A DNA stretch of 36,997 bases from an uncultured Clostridia bacterium (GTDB lineage: Bacteria; Bacillota; Clostridia; Christensenellales; UBA1242). Of the stretch, positions 26,401-35,209 are shown piece by piece. Position numbers and translations under genes: made by a program. Under the pieces are notes generated by a model that saw only the letters and a list, made by a program, of their open reading frames with translations, made no database searches and was not told where the DNA came from. Location of the stretch: the NCBI GenBank assembly GCA_934771475.1, contig CAKVMD010000011.1, forward strand, positions 1 through 36,997. Reading direction: 5' to 3'. The first letter of the stretch is position 1. Each line of letters begins with the position of its first letter.

Positions 26401-29400
26401 TTACAGTTCTCCCAGCAGTCGAAATCACACCTAACTATCCTAATCCATCTGGTAAACAAACTCTTGACCGCGAGTATATCAAGAAAGATGAGACTTTCAC
26501 TAACATCTTGGCTTTCTTTAATGACACTGCTACTTATGCAGAGAAAGATTCATCTCGTTTACAACTTAAAAGTATCACAGGCAAGGGCGAAGATGGGAAA
26601 TATACTTATGGTACTACTCCTCAAAAATGGTCGTCTACGACAAATAAGCCAACTATTACTATAACTGAATGTCGAAATGTTAAATTTACCATTAACGGAG
26701 AAACTTACGGTGCAGGCGCGACCATCACCGACACCAAATTCAATGGGGAAATAAAATTTTCTCGCGATGCTGGTGAACGCTCTATCATCACCTTTATGGT
26801 AACTTATAATGGAGTAAGTGCTTTCTATACGGTGGAAGTTCTTGATGAAGTTTATATAGTTGACACAAACTACCAAACAAACAATATTGACTCGGGAGAT
26901 TTTGAAACAACAAGTGAAACGACAAGTTCTTCGTCGGAGAGTGAAACAACATCCATTCCTGTAACTTACGAAATTCTTTATGTTGACAAAACAAACATAA
27001 GCAATTTGTTTGTTCAAGATAGAATGGTAAAAGTTCAAATGAACAATGTTGTTACTGGCGGGGTTTACAGATTTGTGTTTACTGATGCTTCGCAAACGAA
27101 TTATTATGTTTCACAAGATATTGCAGTTCTTGCCAGCGATGCCGGTAAAAGCATGACATACGACATGGGCGTAAGCATGACTGGCAAAACTTTCTATGGA
27201 GTATTCCTTGCAAGTGCGATAGCCGATAGTAATATGTTTACAATTACAGACAACAAACTTGCTAGTGCTCAGACTGATAAAACGGAAGAAGATCTTCTAG
27301 GCGCACTTACAAACTATCAAGAGAGCCTATTTGCGAAAAAAAGTCTTACTCTTGCAAGCAGACTTGAACTCACTTATGGTGGCACAAAGGTTGCTTATGA
27401 TAAATGGTCGTGCGAAGGAAACATTGCGTCTGATTCTACTAATTTGCTTGACAAAATAAGCAAAATTGACAATATTGACAATATGGTAAAACTTCAAATG
27501 AACAATTCTGTTACTGCAGGGGTTTACAGATTCGTGTTTGCCGAAGGTCCTGAATCAGCTAAAACGTATTTCGTTTCACAAAACATTGCAATTTTAGCAA
27601 GCGATGCTGGGAAAGTTATGACTTACGACCTTGGCTTAAGCATGCACAACAAAGAACTTTATGGGGTTTACCTTGCAAGCAATATTGCTGACAGCAGTAA
27701 GTTTAAAATAGAAAACGGGACATTAACAAGTGTCTCTGGCGAGATTGAAAACCATTTCAAAACACTTGTAAATTACCAAGAAAATCTTTTCGTAAAAGAT
27801 AAACTTGCTCTTGTAAGCAGAGTGGTTACAAAACCAAGTGGTGTGGATTTCACCTACTACTACATGGCAAAACTAGATGTTGATGTTGATAAAAAGGCGA
27901 CGACTGCTCAAAACTATCTAACCGTAAATGTCAATGAAGAATGCGATAGCATTGTTGAACTTTTCGGCATTCGTCATCCAACCACAAACGAACTTGTGGC
28001 AAAGAGCGAATTTACTTCAAACATAAACCTTGAATACAAATTAGGTACGATAGCAGATTTAAGCACATTAAATACTGAAACTAGCGATGCATATAGCCTA
28101 ATTACTTTTAGTGATAATTCTACAAATCCTTATCTTAAAATTGATGTGGGTAAACGAAATTCCGGGGGTGGCGTTTATGACTTCTCATTCTTGCCTCTTG
28201 GGGCTAAAAATGACGGAAACTTCGTTTTGACAAAACTTACATACAAGGCAAATAGTTTTGAAAAAGATTTCTTCATCGTTTTACATATTCTCCCTGATTA
28301 TAGGGTTACATTCAGCGATGTCGAAAATGGCGTTGAAGAAGATGCGGGAAGTAACATCATCTTATCAAATTCTCAATCTATGATTAGAATAACTGAACTT
28401 GATGGCGTCAACTACAAAGCGTTTACTTTGTTAAGCCAAAATGGCAAGAGCGGATTGTTATCAATCAAGCACAAAAATGGTTTAAACACCGAAAATGAAC
28501 TTGCTTCATCGTTGTTTACTGCGACTCTTACACTAAACCAAAATGATTATAACAACACAACAAACTTTGATAGTAAGCTTAAAGATCATTGTGGTGGAGG
28601 TTTGACGCAAAACAAGGCTGGTAGTTACAAACTAAACGGAAGTAAATCCACCTTTACTGGCGTGCCTAAGGTTGTGTTTGGAGAACAAAAATACTTTATT
28701 GACCTTGTGGATAACTATGGTTATAGAGTGAGATTGTACTTTGCGCTTTCTCTTGAATCGGGAGTTTCACCTTCACAATATTCTTCATCTGTTGCAATCA
28801 CCGAAGGTGAGGAAGTAGATATCACCGCAAGATACGAAAGCTTGAATATTATTAAAGGTACAGAAACCGATGGCAATATACCACTCACAATTAACTCGAC
28901 TTATGAAGATCCTTCCGCTGCCACTAACGTAAAAGTAATAGAACTTGATGGCGTAGGTGCATATGGATTTATTACTGATTATGCAAATGCTAGCATTAAG
29001 TATTTAACAGAAACATCAACAGGCTATGATGTAAACACTGATGGAAAATATTCCCTTGACGCCTCAATGCAAAAGTATCTTACCATTCCTACTATCAAAT
29101 ATGTTACAGTTAAAAGTATCAAAATTGTTCCTGAAAATGGAACAAACCCTACCACAGTTACACTTGACGAAGTAAAGACTCTCGCGACAAAAGAGGGGTT
29201 GAAATTTAATGGAGTAACATTTAGAGACTCAAAAGCTATGTTCACAATGCCTGAACTAGAACCTAGTGTTTATGGAGCGGGAACTTCTGCACGCGTTGTT
29301 ATTTATATAGAACTTCAATATACAAACGGAAACAACACTGAAATTTGCACAGTGCCTGTAAATGCAGTTATTTCAAGGGGATTGACTTTGACTGACAAAA

Positions 29401-32400
29401 CTTCAGTAGCAAAAGACGGTCAAACAATCGCTTTGACGGGTGATGACGGAATATTTACTACGGGCAAAGAGATAAGCGGATATATCAATGACACGCTTGA
29501 AGTTAAGGTTCCAAAAGGCGGAAGCGTTGAATTTGAACTTGAATACACGTACACGTCTACCAACAACGAAACTACAAGCATAACAAAATCTCGTTCTATT
29601 TCAAATGTTGGATATCAATACGATAAAACATATTTTGTTTCAATAAGCGGTCTTATTGGCAAAAATGTAAAAAGTGATGGCTCATGCAACATAACTGTTA
29701 AGCAAGGAAGCGCCGAATTTAAGTATAATACGGGTAGTGCAGTTCCATTGATAAAAGGAACTTTTGTTGCAAGCGGTAGTAAGGAACTAAAGGTGCAAGT
29801 TGAAGGTGGCAAATCAGTTAAATTTTCTATTAATGATAAGGAATTTACAATTAAAAATACAGAGGAAGAAATTAGTTGGGTTTCTTTTGATTTAAACGAA
29901 TTAAATGAAGAAATAACCGACGGAAGTAAATACACAATTACAATCATAAACGGAAACGCGATTTTTAAATATAACGAAGTTTGTATTTTATCAAACTCTT
30001 TCAAATTCAAAATCGGAAGCATCGCGGAAGATAAAATAACTGTCGATGATGCGGGACTGCTTGTAAGAGATAATTACTATACACAAGATAAGTACTATTT
30101 AGTTGGCATAAAAAGTAATTCTGACACTAAATATTATCGTGTAACTAAAACATACTATATTACAGGCACGTACTACAAGATGACCAATTCAAGCACAAGT
30201 GAAATTGACGGAGTGCTTTATGGTTGCCAGTCAGGATCGATCACTACACCTGCCAAAGTTTGGGGTAAAAATCTTCAATTCTATGATTTAAGTGTTACAA
30301 ATGGAACAATATCTGCAACTACTAATTCATATGCGGGCAACATTAACAACGAGAACCTATATTTTGAAATTGATAGGTCGGAGGGGGATAATAGTGCACC
30401 TGCAACTATGGAACCCGATGGTGGTATTACAATTACGAGCGATTTTTCTACTGAAAATTATGTAAAGGTTAATATCTATCAAAAGGTAAGTGCTAATGAA
30501 AATTCTAAGCATTTCCTTTGCACTGTAAGACTGGGGTTGGGAAATCTCAAAATAACCATTCCAGATTCCAATGATAATTTGAGTTTTGCAATTTGTGGAG
30601 AAAGACAACTTGAAGTAAAATGCAAAAATACAAATATTTCAGGAGCTGTAACAATACCTGGGACTGTTGGCGTTGTTACTGGCAAGGATGCCAACGGCAA
30701 TGATACCACTGAGTCATGGAAAGTTACTTCTATTGCTGATGCGGGATTTAAAGATTGTAAAAATATAACTTCAATCACAATTCCAGACAGCGTTACTAAT
30801 ATAGGCTCTTTTGTTTTTCAAAGTTGCCATAATTTAAGCGCCATTAATATTCCTGCATCAGTGAACAGTATTGGAAGAGCACTTACTGCCGACAACGATG
30901 GCACGGAAAGTAATTCTGGTATAAATACATTAACAGTGGATAGCCGTAATAAAAATTACAGAAGCGAAGGAAATTGTATTATTGAAAACTTGACCAATAC
31001 TTTAATTGCGGGTTGTCAAAATTCAACAATTCCTGATGGAGTAGAAATAATAAAAGAGTACGCATTCTCAGGTTGTAAGAAAATTGAGGCGATAACACTT
31101 CCAAATTCCCTTAAAGAGATACGTCAATATGCATTTGGCTGGTGTGGTAATCTTAAAACTGTAAATATTCCTCTCTATGTTGCGAGCATTGGGAAAGGGG
31201 CATTCACTCACTGTGGGCTTACATCGGTTACATTTGAAGAAGTATATGGCTGGAAGGCAGGAGCCACATCTTTGATTGTATCAGATGTAAATCAAAACGC
31301 AACTTGGCTCAGTTCCACTTACACAGACAATGATTGGACTCACGATCCCGTGGATGAAACAATATATACTGATTTTAATTTCACTTATGATAACACCACT
31401 ATGACCGCATCAGTTAAAGCGAAAGATGCAAGTGTTATATCTGGGGAGATTAAAATACCTGCTTTTGTAAAGCATAATGGTATAGATTACACAGTTACTT
31501 CTATTGCTGATGCGGGATTTAAAGATTGTAAAAATATAACTTCAATCATAATTCCAGACAGTGTTACTAGTATAGGTTCAATGGCTTTTCAAAGTTGCCA
31601 TAATTTAAGTGCTATTAATATCCCTGCATCAGTGGAAAGTATTGGAAGCGCAATTACTGCTGACAACGATGGTACGGGAAGTAATACTGGTATAACTACA
31701 CTGACGGTTGCGAAGGGAAATAAAATTTATAGAAGCGAAGGAAATTGTATTATTGAAAAATCGACCAATACTTTAATTGCGGGTTGTCAAAATTCAACAA
31801 TTCCAGATGGAGTAGAAATAATAAAAGAGTACGCGTTCTCAGGCTGTAAGGGATTAAGGGAGATAACACTTCCAAATTCCATTAAAGACATACAACAATA
31901 TGCATTTGGTTGGTGTGATAATCTCACAACCATAAACATTCCAGAAAATGTTACAAGCATTGGAGAGCGTGCATTTACTAACAGTGGGTTGACAAATGTA
32001 ACATTTGAAAACATTTATTGGAAAGTTGGAGATATGTCTTTTAACCTTTCAAATCCATCGACAAATGCAAAAATGCTTACAACAACTTATGCTGATAAAA
32101 CCTGGAATTACACTGCGCTAGAAGAAAGCTTCTTTGCAGACTTTGTGTTCACGGTTGATGTAGACGTCAAAACAGCGTCCGTCAAAGCAAAAGATGTAAG
32201 TAAGATTAATGAAGCAGTAATTCCTGAATTTATAATGAAAGACGGAATTGAATACATCGTAACAGCGATTGACAAGCAAGGTTTTAAAGATGCAACTTCC
32301 CTCGGGAGATTAGTAATTCCACGCAGTGTAACATTGATTGGGGATGAGGCTTTCGCTGGATCAGGTTTAGTTTCTATAAATATACCAGATAATGTTACAA

Positions 32401-33605
32401 CTATCGGGGCGCGTGCATTCTATAATTGCACAGAACTGCGCGCTGTAAACTTTGGCGAAAACATAGAGCTACTTACAATTCAAGAAGAAACATTTAAAGG
32501 CTGTACTGAATTGACTAGGATAGAAATTCCACAATCTGTTATTTCGATTGGAGATTATGCATTTGAAAGCACAGGTTTGACAAGTGTGGAAATTCCAGAT
32601 TCTGTTACTGAACTTGGAGTTTATGTTTTTGCTGATACCAGCAATCTTTCGGAGGTAATAATTGGGGTAGGAATTTCCTTTATTCCTAGTTATTGTTTCT
32701 CAAACTGCACAAGTCTTGAATTTATTGATATCCCAGACAATGTTATAAGTATAGGTTATAATGCGTTTGAAAATACTGGATTAACAAGTGTAACAATTCC
32801 AAAAAGTGTAATTTATATATATCCTTGCGCATTTGATGGTTGTGAACTCTCTGAAATGATTTTTGAGGACCAACAAAGTTCTAGTGGTTGGGGACCTAGC
32901 GATTGGTTTATTTTTGAATACAATTCTGAAAATACGACAGAAGCAGTCTACAATATCGAATTTGAAAATAATAGCGTTAAGGACATTACATATCTCCTAC
33001 ATTACACTAACTATTTATGGATAAAATATTTATCGTGCTTAGATTGTGATTATAATGATAATACTCTAACCGCAACCTTAACAAATATTAATGATAATGG
33101 CGTATTTTCCGAACAATATGGATACTTTATTCCTTATATAGTATGTAATAAAGATACCAATAAGTTATACACAATAACTGCAATAGGTGATGGAGTGTTT
33201 AAAAATAGCGATATCACGGCTATTGAGTTGCCTTACAGTATCACTAAACTTGGAGATGGTGCGTTTGTTGGCTGTGAGAATTTAATTTCAGTAGTACTTC
33301 CATTAAACTTAACAGAAATTGGAAGTGAAACATTTGCTAACTGCACGAGTCTTGAAGTAATTGTCATCACTGCTAATATTGTTTCTATTGAAGACGATTC
33401 ATTTAGTGGCTGTGAAGCATTAAACACAATAGTAATTGATAGTCAAGCAGTCAATAAGTCTTTAAGCGAAAGTTCAACACTTATTGAAAATGCACAAACG
33501 ATTTACTTTGCAAATGATATTGAGAAGATATCAGCTTATATTACCGACACATATATTCAAATAGAAAGTGATAAAGATGGCTATACGCAATGGATAAGAC
33601 AATAA
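20484..33605 (+). CDS. giant BspA-like surface protein, 4373 residues
   Basis: One uninterrupted frame. A Lys/Arg-rich start (MKKVRKNKKQ) is followed by a hydrophobic helix (21-43), an N-terminal membrane anchor or signal peptide. Residues ~45-3400 are Thr/Ser/Asn/Gly-rich and look like a long chain of beta-sandwich domains with little overt repetition, broken by a Ser/Thr/Glu linker near 2141-2160. Two clear duplications lie inside (listed separately). Residues ~3415-4345 are LRR_5/BspA repeats of form AF..C..L..I.IP.SV..IG in four modules. No LPXTG, SLH or choline-binding motif was seen, so attachment must be by the N-terminus. Likely exported adhesin or scaffold (inference). The same C-terminal module ends the protein at position 1. 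Confidence 0.85.
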   Translation: MKKVRKNKKQIEKGKWSVGKTIASVISSVALISGVTVLGVYLSGGFEETVVNPQSINFDYSGLQYSNGQLEISGVESFSLTISSPTENVTRKKVALSFGEGVDYSRANGYISNKIIQVPEEVELGEAFTVRLLQKSFAYDTNGDGENDLTFDSIAGGISTLIAKSEYNQINSQSLQIAVDTPVYKITNYLVDMSGNTLEKIGANQEFKVASKFYPEESRYMFADNLNSNIANSAKREKLVLFGVTDGTNYIEMNVGENFDSSFKVGSEIVDNIKIEAYSFKDAKSQLEMLGSLNEGSLQSKYSELYGKLVASSGENVSNTNIAIEMASASISSFDIGKAGTTITVTDGEEASIYVNGINGVSLDAQILSTDDETLTYLLENIALEFVKLDGTPLDMANIEVGGRTFGDNKFLTIDGHKLYLPYNNVSNKNNCYWDITSSLTQDIKVNVYLVVETAEGQTLFGTNGNVQVKSFTLHTKEVEDEVPSFVDQDVNFNVPQEVVTLDIASGGTGIVPKTIDLREFIVIPANNKYTSVQFFVRAQNNADIADIINGPFNGTTEDGWTKLIDDSITIKGAGSFELKFATTKPDGTIVKNCEASKTFICQQALSQESIVIANTQIKVTQANMTVTETEAYLTQMQNDKIELSFALSSASSSVFANEFNSNKISLSVFSGSEDISNKFSIVAQPVTTASTKLEYTLTVLGELDAEKEITRFTLVYKKDASEGNNILWNIDVPFTIGGETGPQIFIYSPITESVSLIGNPPTNVSYNQKLNSNGDLEQTITNIDTGTNITNLVQAVIGNEGSNITITDQHHRTDTLAGQWAFEVISGRDAINLEPQTFSIKGNGEIKIKIKATKVGANAIYAKTEESEEDYQLNISSTSTGVDHLTYQSGKKHDEIGRVTGEKLSSVTVEKYGMEGEIYALADLVKYYLDEEEKTEYTKVAFKFASSYFLGLTDAQIVDLYGNNGMLSVTLEGEEKAVKRGADAGDIKSNLENKNIKSITINKHFGRNHSIRLDITDENRVVDTAFTFNILNNLEISADDYSNKYCMAPFDLTNTISFIDKENVTDTNLKEVYNDQTLYIVPVTTGGYTLSASASESGTIGEVNNGQVTFYDFFDAESKTFVVSFNESNIYQRNLSISFTILRNIIISAKNQPFYIIDNANTGIGSYLLIERKDTSAGALDFGNFTFTTSEKYLKAENNNVLVAQNNIKFGYNEETLTEVVTVSHESSGTKLGSVNISINLADFSSSAAGETLYGQIAGLLQSTSGTHGNVQKIGETKYIVFDIGQDGTTREWELTSTLSGKEIQFGGYKALYETDKTNVSFNSQAQTLAGYNNNSYYIVLTVSIDSANKITINVPIILSKVGHNPLSYNDDEYSLATALMSATELQSNGKFSSLMSATELQSNGKFSSPKAERTITLNDFVRYQENQTLVYDAVGAEALEQLNLQINKDILKSFGTNEGKTRPTILLNHLSKEYGSIYLPLAWVVGDATFHYLIIVAPDVEVSDAIYAYNGDAEYIVCAKDNTETIDFSEEYGSSTLNSGKTRFEVYKLNDQNEKGDKVTTGLTTEYYIKSVIYGTNEFSNESQWKGVVSFDIVDSKVSITPKTNNPLTVIIGVRFVEGAKANDLAVICEEKTYTVVLNQNTSNYKVRVTNGVDNNKVGKLETTAENEYTWTISNINGGTRDLKIELLDASDSGSLSTIVYDLLQVQAIEGSKAIAKAEYNATSVANVENDIPATTLRLTLNDYIDANKTIKFTIFTKYGSLATLNVILTANANVELINSNATLTGGSETKFGDIFKVTLNNQPAVYSADTGTPDSPKYIINTKENDTNDISFDNDLVKFEDGKIKVANLFEDSEVTMTATLQFAGNAEQTYKFSQKFTLTKNVKLTVPASKSVVAMKPLEIKAEEFVNNGKNAARIMCEKSSEYAVAGDGTGKITITPNYVGRETVLTLKLTIKLAFGGVGQTQTIEYPITVLPAVEITPNYPNPSGKQTLDREYIKKDETFTNILAFFNDTATYAEKDSSRLQLKSITGKGEDGKYTYGTTPQKWSSTTNKPTITITECRNVKFTINGETYGAGATITDTKFNGEIKFSRDAGERSIITFMVTYNGVSAFYTVEVLDEVYIVDTNYQTNNIDSGDFETTSETTSSSSESETTSIPVTYEILYVDKTNISNLFVQDRMVKVQMNNVVTGGVYRFVFTDASQTNYYVSQDIAVLASDAGKSMTYDMGVSMTGKTFYGVFLASAIADSNMFTITDNKLASAQTDKTEEDLLGALTNYQESLFAKKSLTLASRLELTYGGTKVAYDKWSCEGNIASDSTNLLDKISKIDNIDNMVKLQMNNSVTAGVYRFVFAEGPESAKTYFVSQNIAILASDAGKVMTYDLGLSMHNKELYGVYLASNIADSSKFKIENGTLTSVSGEIENHFKTLVNYQENLFVKDKLALVSRVVTKPSGVDFTYYYMAKLDVDVDKKATTAQNYLTVNVNEECDSIVELFGIRHPTTNELVAKSEFTSNINLEYKLGTIADLSTLNTETSDAYSLITFSDNSTNPYLKIDVGKRNSGGGVYDFSFLPLGAKNDGNFVLTKLTYKANSFEKDFFIVLHILPDYRVTFSDVENGVEEDAGSNIILSNSQSMIRITELDGVNYKAFTLLSQNGKSGLLSIKHKNGLNTENELASSLFTATLTLNQNDYNNTTNFDSKLKDHCGGGLTQNKAGSYKLNGSKSTFTGVPKVVFGEQKYFIDLVDNYGYRVRLYFALSLESGVSPSQYSSSVAITEGEEVDITARYESLNIIKGTETDGNIPLTINSTYEDPSAATNVKVIELDGVGAYGFITDYANASIKYLTETSTGYDVNTDGKYSLDASMQKYLTIPTIKYVTVKSIKIVPENGTNPTTVTLDEVKTLATKEGLKFNGVTFRDSKAMFTMPELEPSVYGAGTSARVVIYIELQYTNGNNTEICTVPVNAVISRGLTLTDKTSVAKDGQTIALTGDDGIFTTGKEISGYINDTLEVKVPKGGSVEFELEYTYTSTNNETTSITKSRSISNVGYQYDKTYFVSISGLIGKNVKSDGSCNITVKQGSAEFKYNTGSAVPLIKGTFVASGSKELKVQVEGGKSVKFSINDKEFTIKNTEEEISWVSFDLNELNEEITDGSKYTITIINGNAIFKYNEVCILSNSFKFKIGSIAEDKITVDDAGLLVRDNYYTQDKYYLVGIKSNSDTKYYRVTKTYYITGTYYKMTNSSTSEIDGVLYGCQSGSITTPAKVWGKNLQFYDLSVTNGTISATTNSYAGNINNENLYFEIDRSEGDNSAPATMEPDGGITITSDFSTENYVKVNIYQKVSANENSKHFLCTVRLGLGNLKITIPDSNDNLSFAICGERQLEVKCKNTNISGAVTIPGTVGVVTGKDANGNDTTESWKVTSIADAGFKDCKNITSITIPDSVTNIGSFVFQSCHNLSAINIPASVNSIGRALTADNDGTESNSGINTLTVDSRNKNYRSEGNCIIENLTNTLIAGCQNSTIPDGVEIIKEYAFSGCKKIEAITLPNSLKEIRQYAFGWCGNLKTVNIPLYVASIGKGAFTHCGLTSVTFEEVYGWKAGATSLIVSDVNQNATWLSSTYTDNDWTHDPVDETIYTDFNFTYDNTTMTASVKAKDASVISGEIKIPAFVKHNGIDYTVTSIADAGFKDCKNITSIIIPDSVTSIGSMAFQSCHNLSAINIPASVESIGSAITADNDGTGSNTGITTLTVAKGNKIYRSEGNCIIEKSTNTLIAGCQNSTIPDGVEIIKEYAFSGCKGLREITLPNSIKDIQQYAFGWCDNLTTINIPENVTSIGERAFTNSGLTNVTFENIYWKVGDMSFNLSNPSTNAKMLTTTYADKTWNYTALEESFFADFVFTVDVDVKTASVKAKDVSKINEAVIPEFIMKDGIEYIVTAIDKQGFKDATSLGRLVIPRSVTLIGDEAFAGSGLVSINIPDNVTTIGARAFYNCTELRAVNFGENIELLTIQEETFKGCTELTRIEIPQSVISIGDYAFESTGLTSVEIPDSVTELGVYVFADTSNLSEVIIGVGISFIPSYCFSNCTSLEFIDIPDNVISIGYNAFENTGLTSVTIPKSVIYIYPCAFDGCELSEMIFEDQQSSSGWGPSDWFIFEYNSENTTEAVYNIEFENNSVKDITYLLHYTNYLWIKYLSCLDCDYNDNTLTATLTNINDNGVFSEQYGYFIPYIVCNKDTNKLYTITAIGDGVFKNSDITAIELPYSITKLGDGAFVGCENLISVVLPLNLTEIGSETFANCTSLEVIVITANIVSIEDDSFSGCEALNTIVIDSQAVNKSLSESSTLIENAQTIYFANDIEKISAYITDTYIQIESDKDGYTQWIRQ
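24622..24712 (+). repeat. perfect 45-base tandem duplication inside the giant gene
   Basis: Two head-to-tail copies of 45 bases, identical over 46 aligned positions, adding one extra LMSATELQSNGKFSS to the protein (residues 1381-1410). In frame and without a third copy. Confidence 0.97.
27021..27823 (+). repeat. tandem duplicated ~115-residue domain
   Basis: Two copies offset by 459 bases (153 codons). Copy 1 begins RMVKVQMNNVVTGGVYRFVF and copy 2 NMVKLQMNNSVTAGVYRFVF. Both continue with YFVSQ/YYVSQ, LASDAGK, MTYD, YGV.LAS and NYQE.LF and end in a R(L/V) strand. The predicted fold is a beta-rich domain of unknown family. Divergence is well beyond that of the 45-base repeat, so the event is older. 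Confidence 0.85.
30722..32095 (+). repeat. 257-codon tandem duplication of a BspA LRR module
   Basis: Copy 1 starts at 30722 and copy 2 at 31493, an offset of 771 bases. Long stretches are nearly identical at the DNA level, for example around AGATTGTAAAAATATAACTT and the AGTTGCCATAATTTAAG segment. Both end with a closing segment containing STY/TTY...W. Related but diverged modules follow from ~32140 and ~33040. The repeat pattern is LRR_5 with conserved IP, AF and C positions. Confidence 0.9.
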
Positions 33606-33641
33606 TTTATTGTAGAATCTAATTTTATAAAAGGAGGGGAG

Positions 33642-35093
33642 ATGGACGCATTTACACTGATTATCACAATAGGAGCGTTTTTAAATCTTCTCCTTCTTTT
33701 ATCTATGGTTTTTCTTGAAAAGAAAAAGCCTGAAAATATCATCGCATGGATGACCGTGCTCACTTTTATTCCTGTTGGGGGATTTATCCTTTACATGATT
33801 TTTGGAAGTGGGCTTTCAAGGCGAGTGAAAAATCTGATTAAGCGCAAGGCAATATCAGAGCGCGACATTGTTCGAAGCATTGAGGGGATAAAAACGCTTG
33901 AAAATGCGCGTACGGATGACATTTTTCACAATGACCGAGAACTAATGACTTTATGTTACAATTTCGGTGGTGTCCCTTTACCAGGGAATAAGATAGAAAT
34001 ATTTAATTCTGGTAAAGAGAAACTTGCTTCTTTAAAAAAAGACCTTTTAGGTGCAAAGAAATCTATAAATATTGAATATTATATTTTTGCAAGTGATTCC
34101 ACAGGCAAAGAGATTATGAAAATACTTTGTCAAAAAGCAAAAGAAGGAGTGGAAGTTAACCTTGTTTATGACTCTGTGGGTTCTCGCAAATCAAGGCGTT
34201 CGTTTTTTCGTCAACTAGAAAAAGCGGGTGGCAAAGTTGGAGAATTTTTCCCACCATTTATGGGAATACGCCTTATAAATATGAAGATTAACTATCGAAA
34301 TCACAGGAAAATTGTGGTTATTGATGGTAAAATTGGTTACACGGGGGGAATAAATCTGCGTGATGACCACATGGGAAAGGACAAAAGGCTTTCGCCTTGG
34401 AGAGACACTCATTTAAGAATTGAAGGGGCGGGAGTATACGCCTTGCAAAACATCTTTTTAGATGATTGGCGATATTGCACAAAAGATTCAACACCGCCAG
34501 CAATATATTTAAAAAATGGATACTTTCCAAGCCCTGAAATTAAGGGAGATGCTTGCGTTCAAGTGCTTTCATCCGGGCCAGATTCAAGGTTTCCAAAGAT
34601 AAAAGAGGTGTATACACAACTGATTACCAATGCAAAAGAGAGAGTTTTTTTGCAAACGCCTTATTTCATACCAGATGATTCTTTCTATTCGGCGTTGCGA
34701 GTTGCAATTTATAGCGGGGTGGATGTAAGAATAATGGTGCCTAGACTTCCCGATAAAAAGACGGTTTATATGGCTACTTTATCTTACCTAAAAGAAATGA
34801 GCGAACTGGGCGCAAAAATTTATCTTTATGACGGCTTCTTGCACAGCAAAACATTACTTGTTGACGATAACAAACTTTCAATAGGAACTTGCAACACGGA
34901 TAATCGTTCTTTTAGATTGAATTTTGAAAATACGGTGCTTATATATTCAAAAAAATTAAATGCTTCTTATTTAAAAACTTTTGAAGAGGATATGAAAAAC
35001 AGCCAAGTTGTAACAATGAACTATTTTCAAAAGAAAAAGTGGATTACGAAATTTTTACAAGCCATTATGCGATTATTATCTTCGCTATTTTAA
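33642..35093 (+). CDS. cls: cardiolipin synthase
   Basis: Phospholipase D superfamily enzyme making cardiolipin from two phosphatidylglycerols at the membrane. 483 residues, normal length. Two N-terminal membrane helices (about 3-24 and 33-53, with the family PxxPxGFxLY-like FIPVGGFILYMIFG). Two HKD motifs: H221, K223, D228 in NHRKIVVIDG, and H401, K403, D408 in LHSKTLLVDD, each followed by the GGIN/GTCN glycines. The ribosome binding site AAAGGAGGGG is very strong. The gene starts 36 bases after the giant gene with no terminator between, so read-through is possible. A terminator follows directly. Confidence 0.95.
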   Translation: MDAFTLIITIGAFLNLLLLLSMVFLEKKKPENIIAWMTVLTFIPVGGFILYMIFGSGLSRRVKNLIKRKAISERDIVRSIEGIKTLENARTDDIFHNDRELMTLCYNFGGVPLPGNKIEIFNSGKEKLASLKKDLLGAKKSINIEYYIFASDSTGKEIMKILCQKAKEGVEVNLVYDSVGSRKSRRSFFRQLEKAGGKVGEFFPPFMGIRLINMKINYRNHRKIVVIDGKIGYTGGINLRDDHMGKDKRLSPWRDTHLRIEGAGVYALQNIFLDDWRYCTKDSTPPAIYLKNGYFPSPEIKGDACVQVLSSGPDSRFPKIKEVYTQLITNAKERVFLQTPYFIPDDSFYSALRVAIYSGVDVRIMVPRLPDKKTVYMATLSYLKEMSELGAKIYLYDGFLHSKTLLVDDNKLSIGTCNTDNRSFRLNFENTVLIYSKKLNASYLKTFEEDMKNSQVVTMNYFQKKKWITKFLQAIMRLLSSLF

Positions 35094-35096
35094 ATT

Positions 35097-35128
35097 CAAA
35101 ATGACGGACATTGCGTTCGTCATTTTTA
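35097..35128 (+). terminator. cls terminator
   Basis: Stem AAATGACG (35099-35106) / CGTCATTT (35118-35125) with T-rich tail, directly after the cls stop. Confidence 0.8.
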
Positions 35129-35171
35129 TTTAAGAAAATGAAAACAAAGGCCTATTGTTGCTTTACAATTT

Positions 35172-35180
35172 TGATATAAT
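35172..35180 (+). promoter_or_regulatory. ndk promoter, extended -10
   Basis: TGATATAAT: TGn element plus consensus TATAAT (35175-35180). No good -35 at standard spacing. An AAGGAG ribosome binding site follows before the ATG at 35210. Confidence 0.6.
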
Positions 35181-35209
35181 GTATTAAAATAATAACATAA
35201 GGAGAAATC

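Noticed and set aside
30722..33560. Regular repeats that might suggest a CRISPR or tandem element
   Set aside because: Period and content follow protein LRR units in one frame; there are no short identical repeats with unique spacers.
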